Below are positions 1 to 8,702 of a stretch of 64,000 nucleotides of DNA, one piece after another (the stretch's first letter is position 1; each line of letters begins with the position of its first letter). The notes beneath the pieces are model-generated. The model made no database searches. It saw nothing but the letters and a program-made list of their open reading frames with translations, and had not been told where the DNA came from. A program made the translations under genes and the position numbers. The stretch is from Candidatus Aminicenantes bacterium (GTDB lineage: Bacteria > Acidobacteriota > Aminicenantia > Aminicenantales > UBA4085): NCBI GenBank assembly GCA_026393855.1, contig JAPKZJ010000007.1, positions 1 to 64,000 of the forward strand, in the 5' to 3' direction.

Positions 1-126
1 AATTTTTTGCAGATTTTGAGCGTGACCGTATTCGAGAAAGTCCCATTGAATCAACTGCTTACGTTTTCGGATGATCAAGTTTCTAAAGCCAAAGACCCTA
101 ACCAGTTTGTTTTGTTGGACTTTTAA
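1..126 (+). pseudogene. C-terminal end of IS4-type transposase (cut by window edge)
   Basis: An open frame runs from the first base to a TAA at 124-126 and encodes about 41 residues. The segment reading QILSVTVFEKVPLNQLL and the closing NQFVLLDF resemble the last residues of IS4-family DDE transposases, which commonly end in a similar NQL-x-LFDF-type motif. Only the tail is in the window, so it is unknown whether the gene is intact upstream. The right end of the insertion sequence should lie shortly after base 126, but I could not delimit its terminal repeat. The call rests on remembered family C-termini, not a search. Confidence 0.55.
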
Positions 127-292
127 CCGGACAGCCGTGATAATAATTGAATACTTAGTTCAAGATGGTTGATCGTATTATGAAGCAGGATCCCTTATTG
201 CCGACGATCGGTTGGCGGGCGACGGCGAACCCTGTATCCTGAAAGGGCTTAGACATATGTGCGGAGTTCGTCTCTATGAACTGAGGCGACCA

Positions 293-466
293 TCATTCCG
301 TGCCGACTAGGAAAATTCCGGCAATAACTCCGGCCCGAAAGGGGAGGGTCAGGTGGGCAAGTCCGAAGACATGAATCGGGATGGCCAGCAGGCTGGCGAA
401 GGTGCCCGGAACGATCGGAAATTCCCCGGCACCGAAGAAAGTGGATATGATCCGACTTCGTTCCAT
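293..466 (-). pseudogene. Possible fragment of phosphatidylglycerophosphatase A (pgpA-like)
   Basis: A short 57-codon frame starts at ATG 466 after a GAAGAAG-like ribosome site. It contains GAGEFPIVPGTFASLLAIP followed by hydrophobic residues. The x-P-x-x-PGT-F/A-x-S-L pattern and the following membrane helix match the N-terminal signature of PgpA, which dephosphorylates phosphatidylglycerophosphate in the inner membrane. PgpA is normally about 150-170 residues, so this is at most a truncated remnant ended by an early stop. It lies in the decayed, lower-G+C left part of the window. It could also be chance similarity in a hydrophobic frame. Confidence 0.35.
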
Positions 467-992
467 TATCTTCTTCGATATCGGCGCGGACGATACGCCT
501 CAAAGCGTTAATGGGAAATCCCGCAGAGTTGATCCGGCCACGTAAATCATACGCGTCCGCCTGGGTCATTTCAACTGTGGCGATGGGCCCTGCGGCGGCC
601 GTTCATCTGCTCTAATCTGATATGATATCAATAACATGCCGCATGGGCGCGGGGCTTTATTGCCTTATTATTGTTATGCTTTTACGATTCTTTAGCACAC
701 AGGAGCAGATCGCGACATGCGTTGGCCGAAACGTCCACGCGATCGGCGCTCTCTGTGAGCGGAAGCGCAAGCGAGATTAGGGCCTAGAACGGGATCGACA
801 TTGCTAGGACAATCTAGTCCTTGATCTGTTTCCCTAGAATGCGTATAATTCTCCTTGGGTGCGCCACGCAATAGGGCGTTGCGCAGGTATATTTCCTTGG
901 GTGGTCGGGCCGCCATCCATATCGTACGGGGCTACGCCAGTTGCATAGCCTCGGTGATAGCGTTCGAGAAGAACGCCGATATGGAGGCTCAA
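467..992. other. Non-coding, decayed stretch
   Basis: No frame here looks like a recognisable protein on either strand. Base composition is visibly less G+C-rich than the main part of the window. The stretch lies between the pgpA-like fragment and the small membrane protein gene, and is best described as degraded intergenic DNA. Confidence 0.4.
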
Positions 993-1331
993 ATGACCGT
1001 GCCCAATCCTCAACTTTCCCAAGACTCCGATTCAGGTTCCGGGTGTCTTTCTGGATTTGTGCGCCTCACCTGGATATTTGGCGGGGTCAGCCTGGTCTAT
1101 TGTGCCGTGTACGTAGCCATGCGCAAAGGACCAGTCGTTGCCGACATACTGTTGTTTGTCTTTGCCCTTTTGCTTATCGTGGCCCGCTTCTTGGATATCC
1201 GGTATTTGGATGGCGAAACGATGAATCAGCAACCGGCCACAATCAAGCACTGGCGACGCTATTCATTCTTTGTGTTGATCATCACTAGCGCACTCTATGC
1301 TCTCGCAAAGTTCATTGCCCAGAAACAATGA
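993..1331 (+). CDS. Small integral membrane protein, unknown function
   Basis: This 112-residue protein has three probable membrane helices: about residues 22-44 (LTWIFGGVSLVYCAVYVAM), 49-66 (ADILLFVFALLLIVARFL) and 87-106 (SFFVLIITSALYALAKFI). A short Gly/Ser-rich N-terminal tail precedes them. The ATG at 993 is chosen because a GGAGG lies five bases upstream; an in-frame ATG at 981 has no such site. I do not recognise the family. It is the only intact-looking gene in the first 2.1 kb and does not share the very high G+C third positions of genes further right, which fits foreign or relict DNA. Confidence 0.55.
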   Translation: MTVPNPQLSQDSDSGSGCLSGFVRLTWIFGGVSLVYCAVYVAMRKGPVVADILLFVFALLLIVARFLDIRYLDGETMNQQPATIKHWRRYSFFVLIITSALYALAKFIAQKQ

Positions 1332-1755
1332 CTATAACGGCTCGCCGGCGGGCTGCCTAGCCTTTGCATCTTATATCGGAAAGTCCGAGGCTTAAGGCCC
1401 GGTCGTGAAATAACATGTCGGATAAATGAATTCGTTTCAAGGGCGGGGATGTTAATGCGCCTGCCTCAGAGAACCGAGGCGAAGAAAAGCCGAACTGACC
1501 GTCTTCCCGTCATCCCCGATGCGGACTAGATGATCATTTTCAGCTGCCTGGATGGGACCTTGCTCGAACATCGGACTTATTCATTCGAATCCGCGCGCCC
1601 GGTAAGTCCAGCTCAATCGTGTTCAATTCCACGCGACGCCGGCTGATAGCGGGTGCCGGGTTCGAAGACTAGCTGAGGGCAGCTATTCGACTCTTAAACC
1701 TCAGATCGAGCCAAGGACCGTCGCACTATCCCTGCCGCAGACGCTTCTGATGCCG
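1332..1755. other. Intergenic stretch without recognisable features
   Basis: No credible frame, RNA gene or repeat was recognised here. It separates the small membrane protein from the exchanger remnant. Confidence 0.4.
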
Positions 1756-2098
1756 TCAGCGTAGAAAGTAAAGCAATACGATATTGATGATAAAGATGAA
1801 GAAAATGCCGCATGTATCCCAGGATAATCGAAAGCGCTTCCTCGGGGATCGGTAGATAAGCCCCGCTACGGCTAAGCCCGTCATTGCGACCGCAGACATG
1901 ACCGCGATTAAATGCTGCTTATCGACAGCGGAAAGCAAAGGCGATCTGAAGAAGAAAAGGTCGTCGATGGCAAGAATCGCCATATTGATAAGGTTGCTGC
2001 CGAAGAGATTACCGACGGCCGTGTCAATGGCCCCCAGCCTGAAGCTGGCGATCGTCACGACCAACTCGGGCAAGGACGTCGACATGGCAATGATATTT
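1756..2098 (-). pseudogene. C-terminal remnant of a Na+/Ca2+ exchanger family (CaCA) protein
   Basis: The minus strand encodes STSLPELVVTIASFRLGAID and then a GNLFGSN segment followed by AILAIDDLFF. This is the second alpha-repeat signature of CaCA cation exchangers (T-S-L-P-E and G-N-x-x-G-S-N). Three further hydrophobic segments follow to the stop at 1756. A complete exchanger has about 10-11 helices and over 300 residues. Here only about 115 C-terminal residues remain, and upstream of about 2,100 the frame no longer resembles the family. The break lies next to the inverted repeat at 2145-2223, suggesting truncation by rearrangement or insertion. Confidence 0.7.
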
Positions 2099-2144
2099 TT
2101 TAATTGAACAGGAAGCAATTTCTCTAAGATTCGCCTGCGTTTTG

Positions 2145-2223
2145 ATTCCCAGACACATGCCGAATTCCATCTCTTTCTTCCTCGTGCGTACGGAAAGCGT
2201 GAATTCGGTATGTGTCTGGGAAT
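2145..2223. repeat. 23-bp inverted repeat, REP-like hairpin
   Basis: The arms at 2145-2167 and 2201-2223 are reverse complements over 23 bases with one mismatch, around a 33-base spacer. The core is CCCAGACACATGCCGAATTC. It lies exactly between the truncated exchanger and the dipeptide epimerase promoter, whose -35 box begins at the last base of the right arm. No transposase is nearby, so it may be a REP/REPIN-type or miniature-element remnant. Confidence 0.75.
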
Positions 2224-2251
2224 TGACATCGGCCGCGGCGGCGGATACTTT
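2223..2251 (+). promoter_or_regulatory. Sigma-70 type promoter of the dipeptide epimerase gene
   Basis: TTGACA (2223-2228) and TACTTT (2246-2251) are separated by 17 bases. The -35 box touches the right arm of the 2145-2223 inverted repeat. An AAGGAG ribosome site follows at 2260-2264, just ahead of the ATG at 2271. Confidence 0.6.
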
Positions 2252-2270
2252 AGGCTCTCAAGGAGCCGCC

Positions 2271-3392
2271 ATGCCATTCACCCCGGCCGACGCCGCCAAG
2301 ATCCGCGTCATCGGCGTGGACATCTTCGTCTACGACCTTCCCCTGGAGCAGCCGTTCCGCATCGCCATCGGAACGATGGAAGCCGCCAACGACGTCCTCA
2401 TCCGTCTCCGCACGGACGCCGGGCTGACGGGCCTCGGCGAAGCCTGCCCGTTCCCCCCGATCACGGGCGAAACGCAAGCCACGAACATCGCCGCGGCCAA
2501 GGCCGTCCGGGAGATCGTGCTGGGCCGCAACCCCCTCGAGATCGAAAGCCTGCTCAAGGATTGCGGCGCGATCGTTCACTCGAACCCGAGTCTCACGGCC
2601 GCCTTCGACACGGCCTGCCACGACATCCTGGGCCAGGCCGCCGGCCTACCGCTCTATAGGCTCTGGGGCGGGGCCAAGACCGAGTTCGAGACGGACATCA
2701 CGGCCGACCTCGATTCGCCGGAGGCCATGGCGGCCCGGGCGGTGAAGTTCGTCGCGGCGGGCTTCACCATGATCAAGATCAAGGTCGGCCAGGGCCGTGA
2801 GATCGACCTCGAGCGGCTGCGGTCCATCCGGGACGCGGTCGGCGGCGGCATCCGCCTCCAGATCGACGCCAACCAAGGCTGGTCGCCCGCGACGGCCAGG
2901 GACACGCTGAAAAAGATGGAGCGCTTCGACATCCTGTTCTGCGAACAGCCGGTCCTGGCATCGGACATCGACGGCCTGCGCGACGTTCGGCGGGCGAGCC
3001 CCATCCCGATCATGGCCGACGAGGCCGCCTATGGCCCGGCCGACGTCGCCCGGCTGATCAAGGCCGAGGCCTGCGATGCGATCAACATCAAGCTGATGAA
3101 GGCGGGGAGCCTCGCGGCCATGCGCAAGATGGCCCACGCCGCCGAGGCCGCCAACATGCCCTGCATGGTCGGCTGCATGCTCGAATCGCGGCTGGCTCTG
3201 ACGGCCGCCGCCCACGTCGTCGCGGCCCACAACAACATCCTATGGGCCGACCTGGACGGCCACAGCTCGCACCGCATCGATCCCGTCGAGGGGGGGATGT
3301 CGTTCGCCCGCGGCCGCGTGACGCTGCCGGAAGGCCCCGGCCTTGGGGCCACGATCGACCCGGCTTTCCTGGACAAGCTGCCGCAGGTTTGA
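2271..3392 (+). CDS. Dipeptide epimerase (enolase superfamily, muconate-lactonizing subgroup)
   Basis: This 373-residue cytoplasmic enzyme most likely epimerises an L-Ala-L-Glu-like dipeptide, for example from peptidoglycan turnover. It has the enolase-superfamily capping domain (about 1-130) and a TIM barrel. The acid/base lysines are in KIKVG (K169, K171) and INIKLMK (K274). The Mg2+ ligands are D199 (DANQGW), E225 (CEQP) and D250 (ADEA). The MVGCMLESR segment is typical of dipeptide epimerases. The start at 2271 is set by the AGGAG six bases upstream; longer frames run into the repeat. It is convergent with the next gene. Exact dipeptide specificity cannot be read from sequence. Confidence 0.85.
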   Translation: MPFTPADAAKIRVIGVDIFVYDLPLEQPFRIAIGTMEAANDVLIRLRTDAGLTGLGEACPFPPITGETQATNIAAAKAVREIVLGRNPLEIESLLKDCGAIVHSNPSLTAAFDTACHDILGQAAGLPLYRLWGGAKTEFETDITADLDSPEAMAARAVKFVAAGFTMIKIKVGQGREIDLERLRSIRDAVGGGIRLQIDANQGWSPATARDTLKKMERFDILFCEQPVLASDIDGLRDVRRASPIPIMADEAAYGPADVARLIKAEACDAINIKLMKAGSLAAMRKMAHAAEAANMPCMVGCMLESRLALTAAAHVVAAHNNILWADLDGHSSHRIDPVEGGMSFARGRVTLPEGPGLGATIDPAFLDKLPQV

Positions 3393-3404
3393 AGCGGAGC
3401 CGTC

Positions 3405-5906
3405 TTACTTCCGAATTTTAACCAGCCCCGCCTTCGTCTGGAAGAAGGCCCCGGCGGTCGCATCGGCCAGAACGATGTCGCCGTCCGCGGCGGGCATGCC
3501 CCAGACTCCCTGAAACTCCGCACCGGTCCCCAACGCGAGCGTCCGGACGAGACTTCCGTCCGCGTTCAAGCGAACAACATACGCGCGCGCCCCGGCCCCC
3601 TCCGTCGGCTTGGCGGTTCCAACCGCCAGAAAGCCGCCGTCCGATGCAGCCGCGACATGGACGAACGATTCTTCGGCCGCGGTCCCGAAAGCCTTCTCCC
3701 AGACCGGCTCGCCGCCGGAGTCGACCCGGACCAGGAAGGCATCCGATCCGCCTGCCCCGCTCGATTGCGTCAGTCCAGCGGCGATCAAGCCGCCGTCGGC
3801 CGTCGCGGCCAGGCAGGATCCGCTCTCCTCCTTCTTCCCACCGAAGGCTCGGGCCCAGATTCTTCGGCCGGAGCCGTCAAAGCGCGCCAGCCAGAGATCC
3901 TTATATCCGGCCCCGGGGGTCAGGATCTCCCCGGTCGCCGCCACACCGCCCCCGGCCGTCCAGACGGCGCAGCCGATAGTCAATTCCTTCTCCTCCCCCG
4001 GATCAATATCCGCGGTCTTGACGACGGCGCCCGCACTGTCGATCGTCCAGACGAACAGCTTCCCGCCGGCGGTCCCGAGGACTTCGCATTCGCTCCCTCC
4101 GGCCGCACGAACGCCGAAAACGGAATGGATGACGCCTTCGGCGCCCAGCGTCTTTTCCCACACGGCCTTGCCGGAGGCATCGGTTTTAACGAGATAGACG
4201 CGGGCCGATCCTTCGAAAGAGGTCTCGGGCCTGGTCTCTCCCGCCGCGAAAAATCCTCCGTCGGGCGCCTCGGCCAGGGCTATGAGGTAGTCCCATGGCT
4301 CGCCGCCGAAACGGCCCTGCCATAACAGGCGCCCCTCGCCGTCCAGACGGGCCAGGTACGCGTCGACGTTTGCGCCGCCCGCATCGCAATGTCCGCCAAC
4401 CAGGAACCCCCCACCGGAGACGGGGATCGCCGACCTGGCGACGGTGATGTTGCCCTGGTCGAGAACGGCGCTCCAGGCGAAGGAGGTCTCGCCGTCGGCC
4501 GCGGCAAAGACGACGGGCTCGGCTTTCTTCGCCCCGGCCGCCGGCAAAGGATCGGCCGCCCCCCGGCCGGACCGGCCGCTTCCGGCCAAGAAAACCAGGG
4601 CTAGGATGATGAAGATAAAGGGAGTCAGAAGGAGGACGGCCAAGATGCGGTCGCTCTTAGGACGCAGACGCTTGCCGGACGCGTCTTCGCCTTCGGGTGC
4701 GGTGATGCCGGTGAACGATCGGGCTTCGTCCCGTCGAGCCACTCCTGCCTTGTCCAGGGCCTTGAGCAGGCGCCCGGCGCCGCCGGTGGTGTCGCCCCCC
4801 AGCGCATCCGTAATCCAGACAAAGACGCTCGACCCGCCCCCGAGACCCAAGCCCAAGCCGCCGTAGGCGCTGCCGCCCAGGATCAGGGCCCGGCCTGCCG
4901 ATCCCAAACGGGCCGAGCCGCGGCCGGCCAAGGCCCCCAGCCAGGAGGCGATGATCAGCCACTTGGGAGGCTTGAGAACGAGCGGCTGATAGAACTTGAT
5001 CCCGGCGAAGGAAATATCGCGATCCCGGCGGCCCGTCCGCAGGGTCAGCCCTTTCTCGTTCCAAGACAGGCAGTATTCCGCCATCCGCCCGTTGCGGAAC
5101 AGGAGCCAGACCCCGGCGAACGCCAGCGGCCACATCACGGCGGCCAGGACCCAGCCCCTGGTCAAGCCTTGGATCGCCCCGCCCAGGACGAACATGGGCA
5201 GGACGAAGAAGGGAACGAACAGCAGAAAGGAGGCGAAATCGCCGAGGATGATCCTCCAACGCTGATACTGGAGAGCGCTTTTGCGGCGGCGCGGCCATGG
5301 CAGGAGAATATAGACGGCCAGACCGGCGAGAACGGGCCAGAGGGCGAAGCGGCGGAGGGGACGAAAGATCGCGGCGGGCGGCGTGGGGGAATGGCTCAAC
5401 CCCGAGCCGAAGGAAAAATCGTCGTCCGTGAAGGCATGGTAGGTCAGGCTGAAGTAGGAAGCGCCGGCCGCGGTCTTCAGGACCAGATAGGTCTGCTGGC
5501 CGTTGCGCGTCAAGCCGAGGTCCAACCCGGCCCAGACAGGATCGTCGGCCGCAAAATGAATCTGGCGCGGATAATAGGCCTGGTCATACTCCGAGCGGCT
5601 GATGTGATCCTTCCAGGCGGGAGGCAGAGGGGTGTCGAGCGAAGCCCGGCGGGCATCCGCGAGAAGCGTCTCCCAGGCCGGGCCCGCCACATCGACATGC
5701 TGGCTGCTGGTGATTTCGGCGATATATTGATCGAGCGGGAGGCTGGCCAGGTATTGGCCGCGCTCGGTCAATCGCGATTCGTCCTTCTGGGCGGCGGCCA
5801 TATCGACAGGCTCGATCGTCAGAAAGGGCTTGAGGGAAACGAATAAGGCCATGATCAGGCCGGCGCTGACGGCGGCCAAAAGGATCCAGCGGCGGACGGT
5901 TTCCAT
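3405..5906 (-). CDS. Membrane-anchored protein with C-terminal beta-propeller repeats
   Basis: The 833-residue protein starts with a membrane helix (about 8-28). It then has a roughly 150-residue extracytoplasmic region, a central block of about four membrane helices (about 185-300), a Gly-rich stretch and another helix near residue 425. The last 370 residues contain repeated units of the form DGG-F-x-x-G-x-T...D-x-x-L-x-R-x-D-x-x-G-x-x-x-W-x-x-x-FGG, as in bacterial propeller repeats with WD40-like geometry. GGAGG precedes the ATG at 5906. Function is unknown; the propeller probably faces the periplasm and mediates binding. It is convergent with the epimerase gene. Confidence 0.6.
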   Translation of the reverse strand: METVRRWILLAAVSAGLIMALFVSLKPFLTIEPVDMAAAQKDESRLTERGQYLASLPLDQYIAEITSSQHVDVAGPAWETLLADARRASLDTPLPPAWKDHISRSEYDQAYYPRQIHFAADDPVWAGLDLGLTRNGQQTYLVLKTAAGASYFSLTYHAFTDDDFSFGSGLSHSPTPPAAIFRPLRRFALWPVLAGLAVYILLPWPRRRKSALQYQRWRIILGDFASFLLFVPFFVLPMFVLGGAIQGLTRGWVLAAVMWPLAFAGVWLLFRNGRMAEYCLSWNEKGLTLRTGRRDRDISFAGIKFYQPLVLKPPKWLIIASWLGALAGRGSARLGSAGRALILGGSAYGGLGLGLGGGSSVFVWITDALGGDTTGGAGRLLKALDKAGVARRDEARSFTGITAPEGEDASGKRLRPKSDRILAVLLLTPFIFIILALVFLAGSGRSGRGAADPLPAAGAKKAEPVVFAAADGETSFAWSAVLDQGNITVARSAIPVSGGGFLVGGHCDAGGANVDAYLARLDGEGRLLWQGRFGGEPWDYLIALAEAPDGGFFAAGETRPETSFEGSARVYLVKTDASGKAVWEKTLGAEGVIHSVFGVRAAGGSECEVLGTAGGKLFVWTIDSAGAVVKTADIDPGEEKELTIGCAVWTAGGGVAATGEILTPGAGYKDLWLARFDGSGRRIWARAFGGKKEESGSCLAATADGGLIAAGLTQSSGAGGSDAFLVRVDSGGEPVWEKAFGTAAEESFVHVAAASDGGFLAVGTAKPTEGAGARAYVVRLNADGSLVRTLALGTGAEFQGVWGMPAADGDIVLADATAGAFFQTKAGLVKIRK

Positions 5907-5953
5907 GTTCCCTCCTTATCGATACGATCGGCCCCGCGCGGAGCCCGGATCGG

Positions 5954-7048
5954 TCACAAGACCCGTTTGAGCGCGCCGAGAAGCCGGTCGATATGGGCCG
6001 AGGTGTGGCTGGAGAAGACCGTGGCTCGCAGGATGCCGCCGGCGGGAGCGCCGGCATAAGCCAGGAGCGCCAGCGCGATGCCGCGCTCGAGTAGGGCGGC
6101 CTGAACTCTTTTCATCTCGGTCGCGGGGGCAAGCGGCCAGGCGGCGATCGGCACGGGCGAATCGTCGACCGGCAAACCGAGCGCCCGCAGGCCCGTCTTA
6201 AGCCGATGAGCATTTGAGCGCAGGGAGTCCCGCCATTCCGGGTGAGCGGACAGGAGCTCGATGCCCTTGGCCGAAGCGGCGGCGATCGGAGTCGGAGTCG
6301 GAGTTGACCCGGCGTATGCGCCGACCTCGGCCCGGACGCGATCGGCCAGGCCGGCGGGAAGCGGCAGGAAGCCGCCATGGCCGCCGAAGGCCTTGCTTAA
6401 AGTCCCGGCCATGAGGATCGATCCGCCGGGCGCGAAGCCGAAGTGATCGAGCGTGCCGCGACCGCACGGGCCGAGCACGCCGACGCCATGGGAGTCGTCG
6501 ACGGCCAATCGGCCGCCGTGGCGCTCGACGACGCCAAGGAGGGCGGGAAGGGGGGCCAGCTCGCCGAGCGCGGGAAAGACGCCGTCGGTCAGCGCCAGGA
6601 AGCGGCCCTCGACCGACGGACGGGCCGCTATCTTAGCCTCGAGGTCGTCGGGATCCCGATGGCGGTAAAAAACGACGGGCTTGCCGGCGGCGGCGATCCC
6701 ATCCTTGAGGCTGAAATGGGCGTCTTCGTCGACAAAGGCGGCATCCCAGGAGTCTTCGGCCGTCCGGGCAAGAAACAGGCCGCTCATATAGCCGGACGGA
6801 TACGCTACCGCGTCTTCCGTCCCGAAAAATCCGGCGATCTTCCGCTCGAGATCGAGCAGGACGGGGTTGTTGCCGAAGCCGGCCCGGGTGGTGGCGCCGT
6901 GCGTGCCCCATCGAAAGGCGTCGATCCCGGCCCGGATGACCTCGGGATGGCCGTGCAGGCCGAAGTACCCCGTGCCGCCGAAATAGAGGACGGCGCGGCC
7001 GTCGAGGATTGTTTCAGGGCCCGGGGGGCCCTCCATCAGGAATCCCAC
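5954..7048 (-). CDS. PLP-dependent alpha-oxoamine synthase family protein (BioF/KBL-like)
   Basis: The 364-residue protein belongs to fold-type I aminotransferases of the alpha-oxoamine synthase family (8-amino-7-oxononanoate synthase, 2-amino-3-ketobutyrate CoA ligase). The PLP-binding segments DDSHGVGVLG and GTLSKAFGGHGGF are visible, the latter holding the Schiff-base lysine. ATTRAGFGNNP near the N-terminus is also typical. Family members are usually 380-400 residues. No biotin or threonine-degradation gene is adjacent, so the acyl-CoA substrate is unknown. The frame starts at GTG 7048, six bases after a TAAGAT hexamer and without a Shine-Dalgarno, so the mRNA may be leaderless; ATG 7036 is an alternative. 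Confidence 0.75.
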   Translation of the reverse strand: MGFLMEGPPGPETILDGRAVLYFGGTGYFGLHGHPEVIRAGIDAFRWGTHGATTRAGFGNNPVLLDLERKIAGFFGTEDAVAYPSGYMSGLFLARTAEDSWDAAFVDEDAHFSLKDGIAAAGKPVVFYRHRDPDDLEAKIAARPSVEGRFLALTDGVFPALGELAPLPALLGVVERHGGRLAVDDSHGVGVLGPCGRGTLDHFGFAPGGSILMAGTLSKAFGGHGGFLPLPAGLADRVRAEVGAYAGSTPTPTPIAAASAKGIELLSAHPEWRDSLRSNAHRLKTGLRALGLPVDDSPVPIAAWPLAPATEMKRVQAALLERGIALALLAYAGAPAGGILRATVFSSHTSAHIDRLLGALKRVL

Positions 7049-7069
7049 GGCCTCATCTTAACATAGGAA

Positions 7070-7167
7070 GGAGGGGTCAGGTCTTAACTTTTAACAGATT
7101 TGACCCGGCCTGACCCCGTGGTGCCAGGCCTCGCCAAAAGCGTTAAAAGTTAAGACCTGACCCCTCC
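7070..7167. repeat. Perfect 26-bp inverted repeat with nested hairpin
   Basis: The arms at 7070-7095 and 7142-7167 are perfect reverse complements (core GGGGTCAGGTCTTAACTTTT). Within the 46-base spacer a second stem, GGCCTG/CAGGCC, can form. It lies between the divergently transcribed BioF-like and permease genes. The GGGGTCAGGTC-type ends resemble REP sequences associated with Y1 (RAYT) transposases; that association is from memory and no transposase is seen here. Confidence 0.85.
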
Positions 7168-7240
7168 CCTGATTGCAAAGAGGCGGCGGTTTCCTTTAAA
7201 GTAAGGGTCTCGCGGATTCCACGAAGAGGAGCCCCTGCCG

Positions 7241-8533
7241 ATGAGCATGACCGCCTCGGCCTCGATCATCCTGGCGGCGATGGTGGCCGCCTACGCCGTC
7301 GCCAAAGCCCTGAAGCTCACGACCGAGCTTTCGATGTTCGCCGCCGCCCTGGTCGGCGCGCTGGTCGGCGGCCACGGCGTCCCCGCCCGCCACATCGTCG
7401 AGGGGGCTTTCACCTACCTCGACATCTGCCTGATCTTCATCACCGCCACGCTGTTCATGAACCTGCTCAAGGAGTCCGGCGGCGTCGCCTTCGTCGTTCG
7501 CCGCATCCTGCAGCGCTTCCACCGCCACAAAGCGGTGCTGTTCGTCATGCTGGCCATCCTGCTGCTCATCCCCGGCGCCCTGACCGGGGCGGGCAGCGTC
7601 ACGGTCCTCATCGTCGGCGGCATGGTCGCCACCATCCTCGGCTACATGGGCCTGCCCAAGGCCAAAGCGGCGGCCATCGTCTTCATCATCGCCGGCCTCA
7701 GCGCCGCCGCTCCCCCCGTCAGCCTATGGGCCATGCTGACGGCGGCGGGCGTCAACATGCCCTATGTCGGCTTCTTCCTGCCGCTGCTCGTCCCTTGCGT
7801 CCTTCTGGCCTTGGCGACCATCTTCATCCTGGGCTGGAAGGCCAAGCCGGCCGACCTGGAGCTGGCCTTGCGGGAGCTGCCCGAGGCGCCCGCGGGCATG
7901 AGCTGGTTCAAGATCGCGGCGCCATTCCTGGTCTTTTTCGCCCTGGTCGTGGCCGGCCGGGTCTGGCCCTTCGCCCTACCCATCCTCGGCCTGCCGATGA
8001 TCTTCGCCGCCGCGGCCGTGGTCACGATAGCCCTTTCGCCCCGTCGGCTGGCCGTCTTGGAGATCGCTCGCCGGACCGTCCATCAGCTCCTGCCGCTCAT
8101 CGGCACCCTGACCTGCGCCGGCATCCTGGTCCAGATTATGACCCTGACGGGAGTCCGGGGCCTGATCTCGATCACGGTCGTCACCCTGCCGCTCGTCGTC
8201 GTCATCCTGACGCTGTTCGTCACCCTGCCCCTCTCCGAGGCCGTCCTGATGTGGGGCGCGGCGCCGGTCCTGGGCGTCCCGCTCGTCCTGCTCTTCAACA
8301 CCCTGAACATGAACCCGGTTATCGCCCTGGCCGGAATGAGCATCATCTGGCCGCTCGGCGACGCCATCCCGCCCACGGCCATCATCGGCCGCCTGACCGT
8401 CGAAACGGTGGGCCTCAAGGAATCGTACGGCAAATTCCTGCGCTACTGCCTGGTGCCGGCCGGGCTGATCGTCCTCGTCGGGACGCTGATGGTCCTGTTC
8501 AGCCGGAAGCTGGCCTTTTTGACGGTATTTTAA
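7241..8533 (+). CDS. Ion-transporter superfamily permease (TRAP DctM/CitMHS-like)
   Basis: The 430-residue protein is almost entirely hydrophobic, with about 11-12 membrane helices and a duplicated architecture typical of the ion transporter superfamily that includes TRAP large permeases and citrate transporters. Features include the small-residue-rich segment LTGAGSVTVLIVGG about residue 110 and a matching SIIWPLGDAIPPTA segment near 370. GAGGAG precedes the ATG at 7241. It is followed 11 bases later by a 49-residue membrane microprotein and then a secreted M14-like hydrolase, suggesting uptake of an organic acid or acyl amino acid product. No separate solute-binding subunit is adjacent. Confidence 0.65.
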   Translation: MSMTASASIILAAMVAAYAVAKALKLTTELSMFAAALVGALVGGHGVPARHIVEGAFTYLDICLIFITATLFMNLLKESGGVAFVVRRILQRFHRHKAVLFVMLAILLLIPGALTGAGSVTVLIVGGMVATILGYMGLPKAKAAAIVFIIAGLSAAAPPVSLWAMLTAAGVNMPYVGFFLPLLVPCVLLALATIFILGWKAKPADLELALRELPEAPAGMSWFKIAAPFLVFFALVVAGRVWPFALPILGLPMIFAAAAVVTIALSPRRLAVLEIARRTVHQLLPLIGTLTCAGILVQIMTLTGVRGLISITVVTLPLVVVILTLFVTLPLSEAVLMWGAAPVLGVPLVLLFNTLNMNPVIALAGMSIIWPLGDAIPPTAIIGRLTVETVGLKESYGKFLRYCLVPAGLIVLVGTLMVLFSRKLAFLTVF

Positions 8534-8544
8534 GGAGCGCCGAG

Positions 8545-8694
8545 ATGATCGTCACGATCCTCTACTACATTCTAGTCGCCTTTGCGGCCGGGCTGATGAT
8601 CTGGAACATTTTCAAGACCAAGAAATGGCAGGAGGAGGCTCTGTACGTCATCGTCCTCATCCCCTTCCTGCTCCGGCTTTTCCGACTCAAATGA
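8545..8694 (+). CDS. 49-residue membrane microprotein in permease operon
   Basis: A short frame with ATG at 8545 lies after AAGGAGCGCC and is placed between two real genes of the same operon. It begins with a membrane helix (about 3-22, ILYYILVAFAAGLMIWNIF), then a KTKKWQEE linker and a second short helix. Its stop lies just before the next gene. The size and placement suggest a small accessory subunit of the upstream permease, comparable in role, not in sequence, to the small subunits of TRAP or SSS transporters. This is inferred from context; I do not recognise the family. Confidence 0.6.
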   Translation: MIVTILYYILVAFAAGLMIWNIFKTKKWQEEALYVIVLIPFLLRLFRLK

Positions 8695-8702
8695 GGTCCG
8701 TC

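Noticed and set aside
1580-1670. tRNA-like T-loop sequences (TTCGAAT, GGTTCGAA)
   Set aside because: No acceptor stem, anticodon arm or D-loop could be built around them.
5954-7048. Naming this gene bioF
   Set aside because: Family motifs are clear but no biotin genes are nearby and related enzymes (KBL and others) share the motifs.
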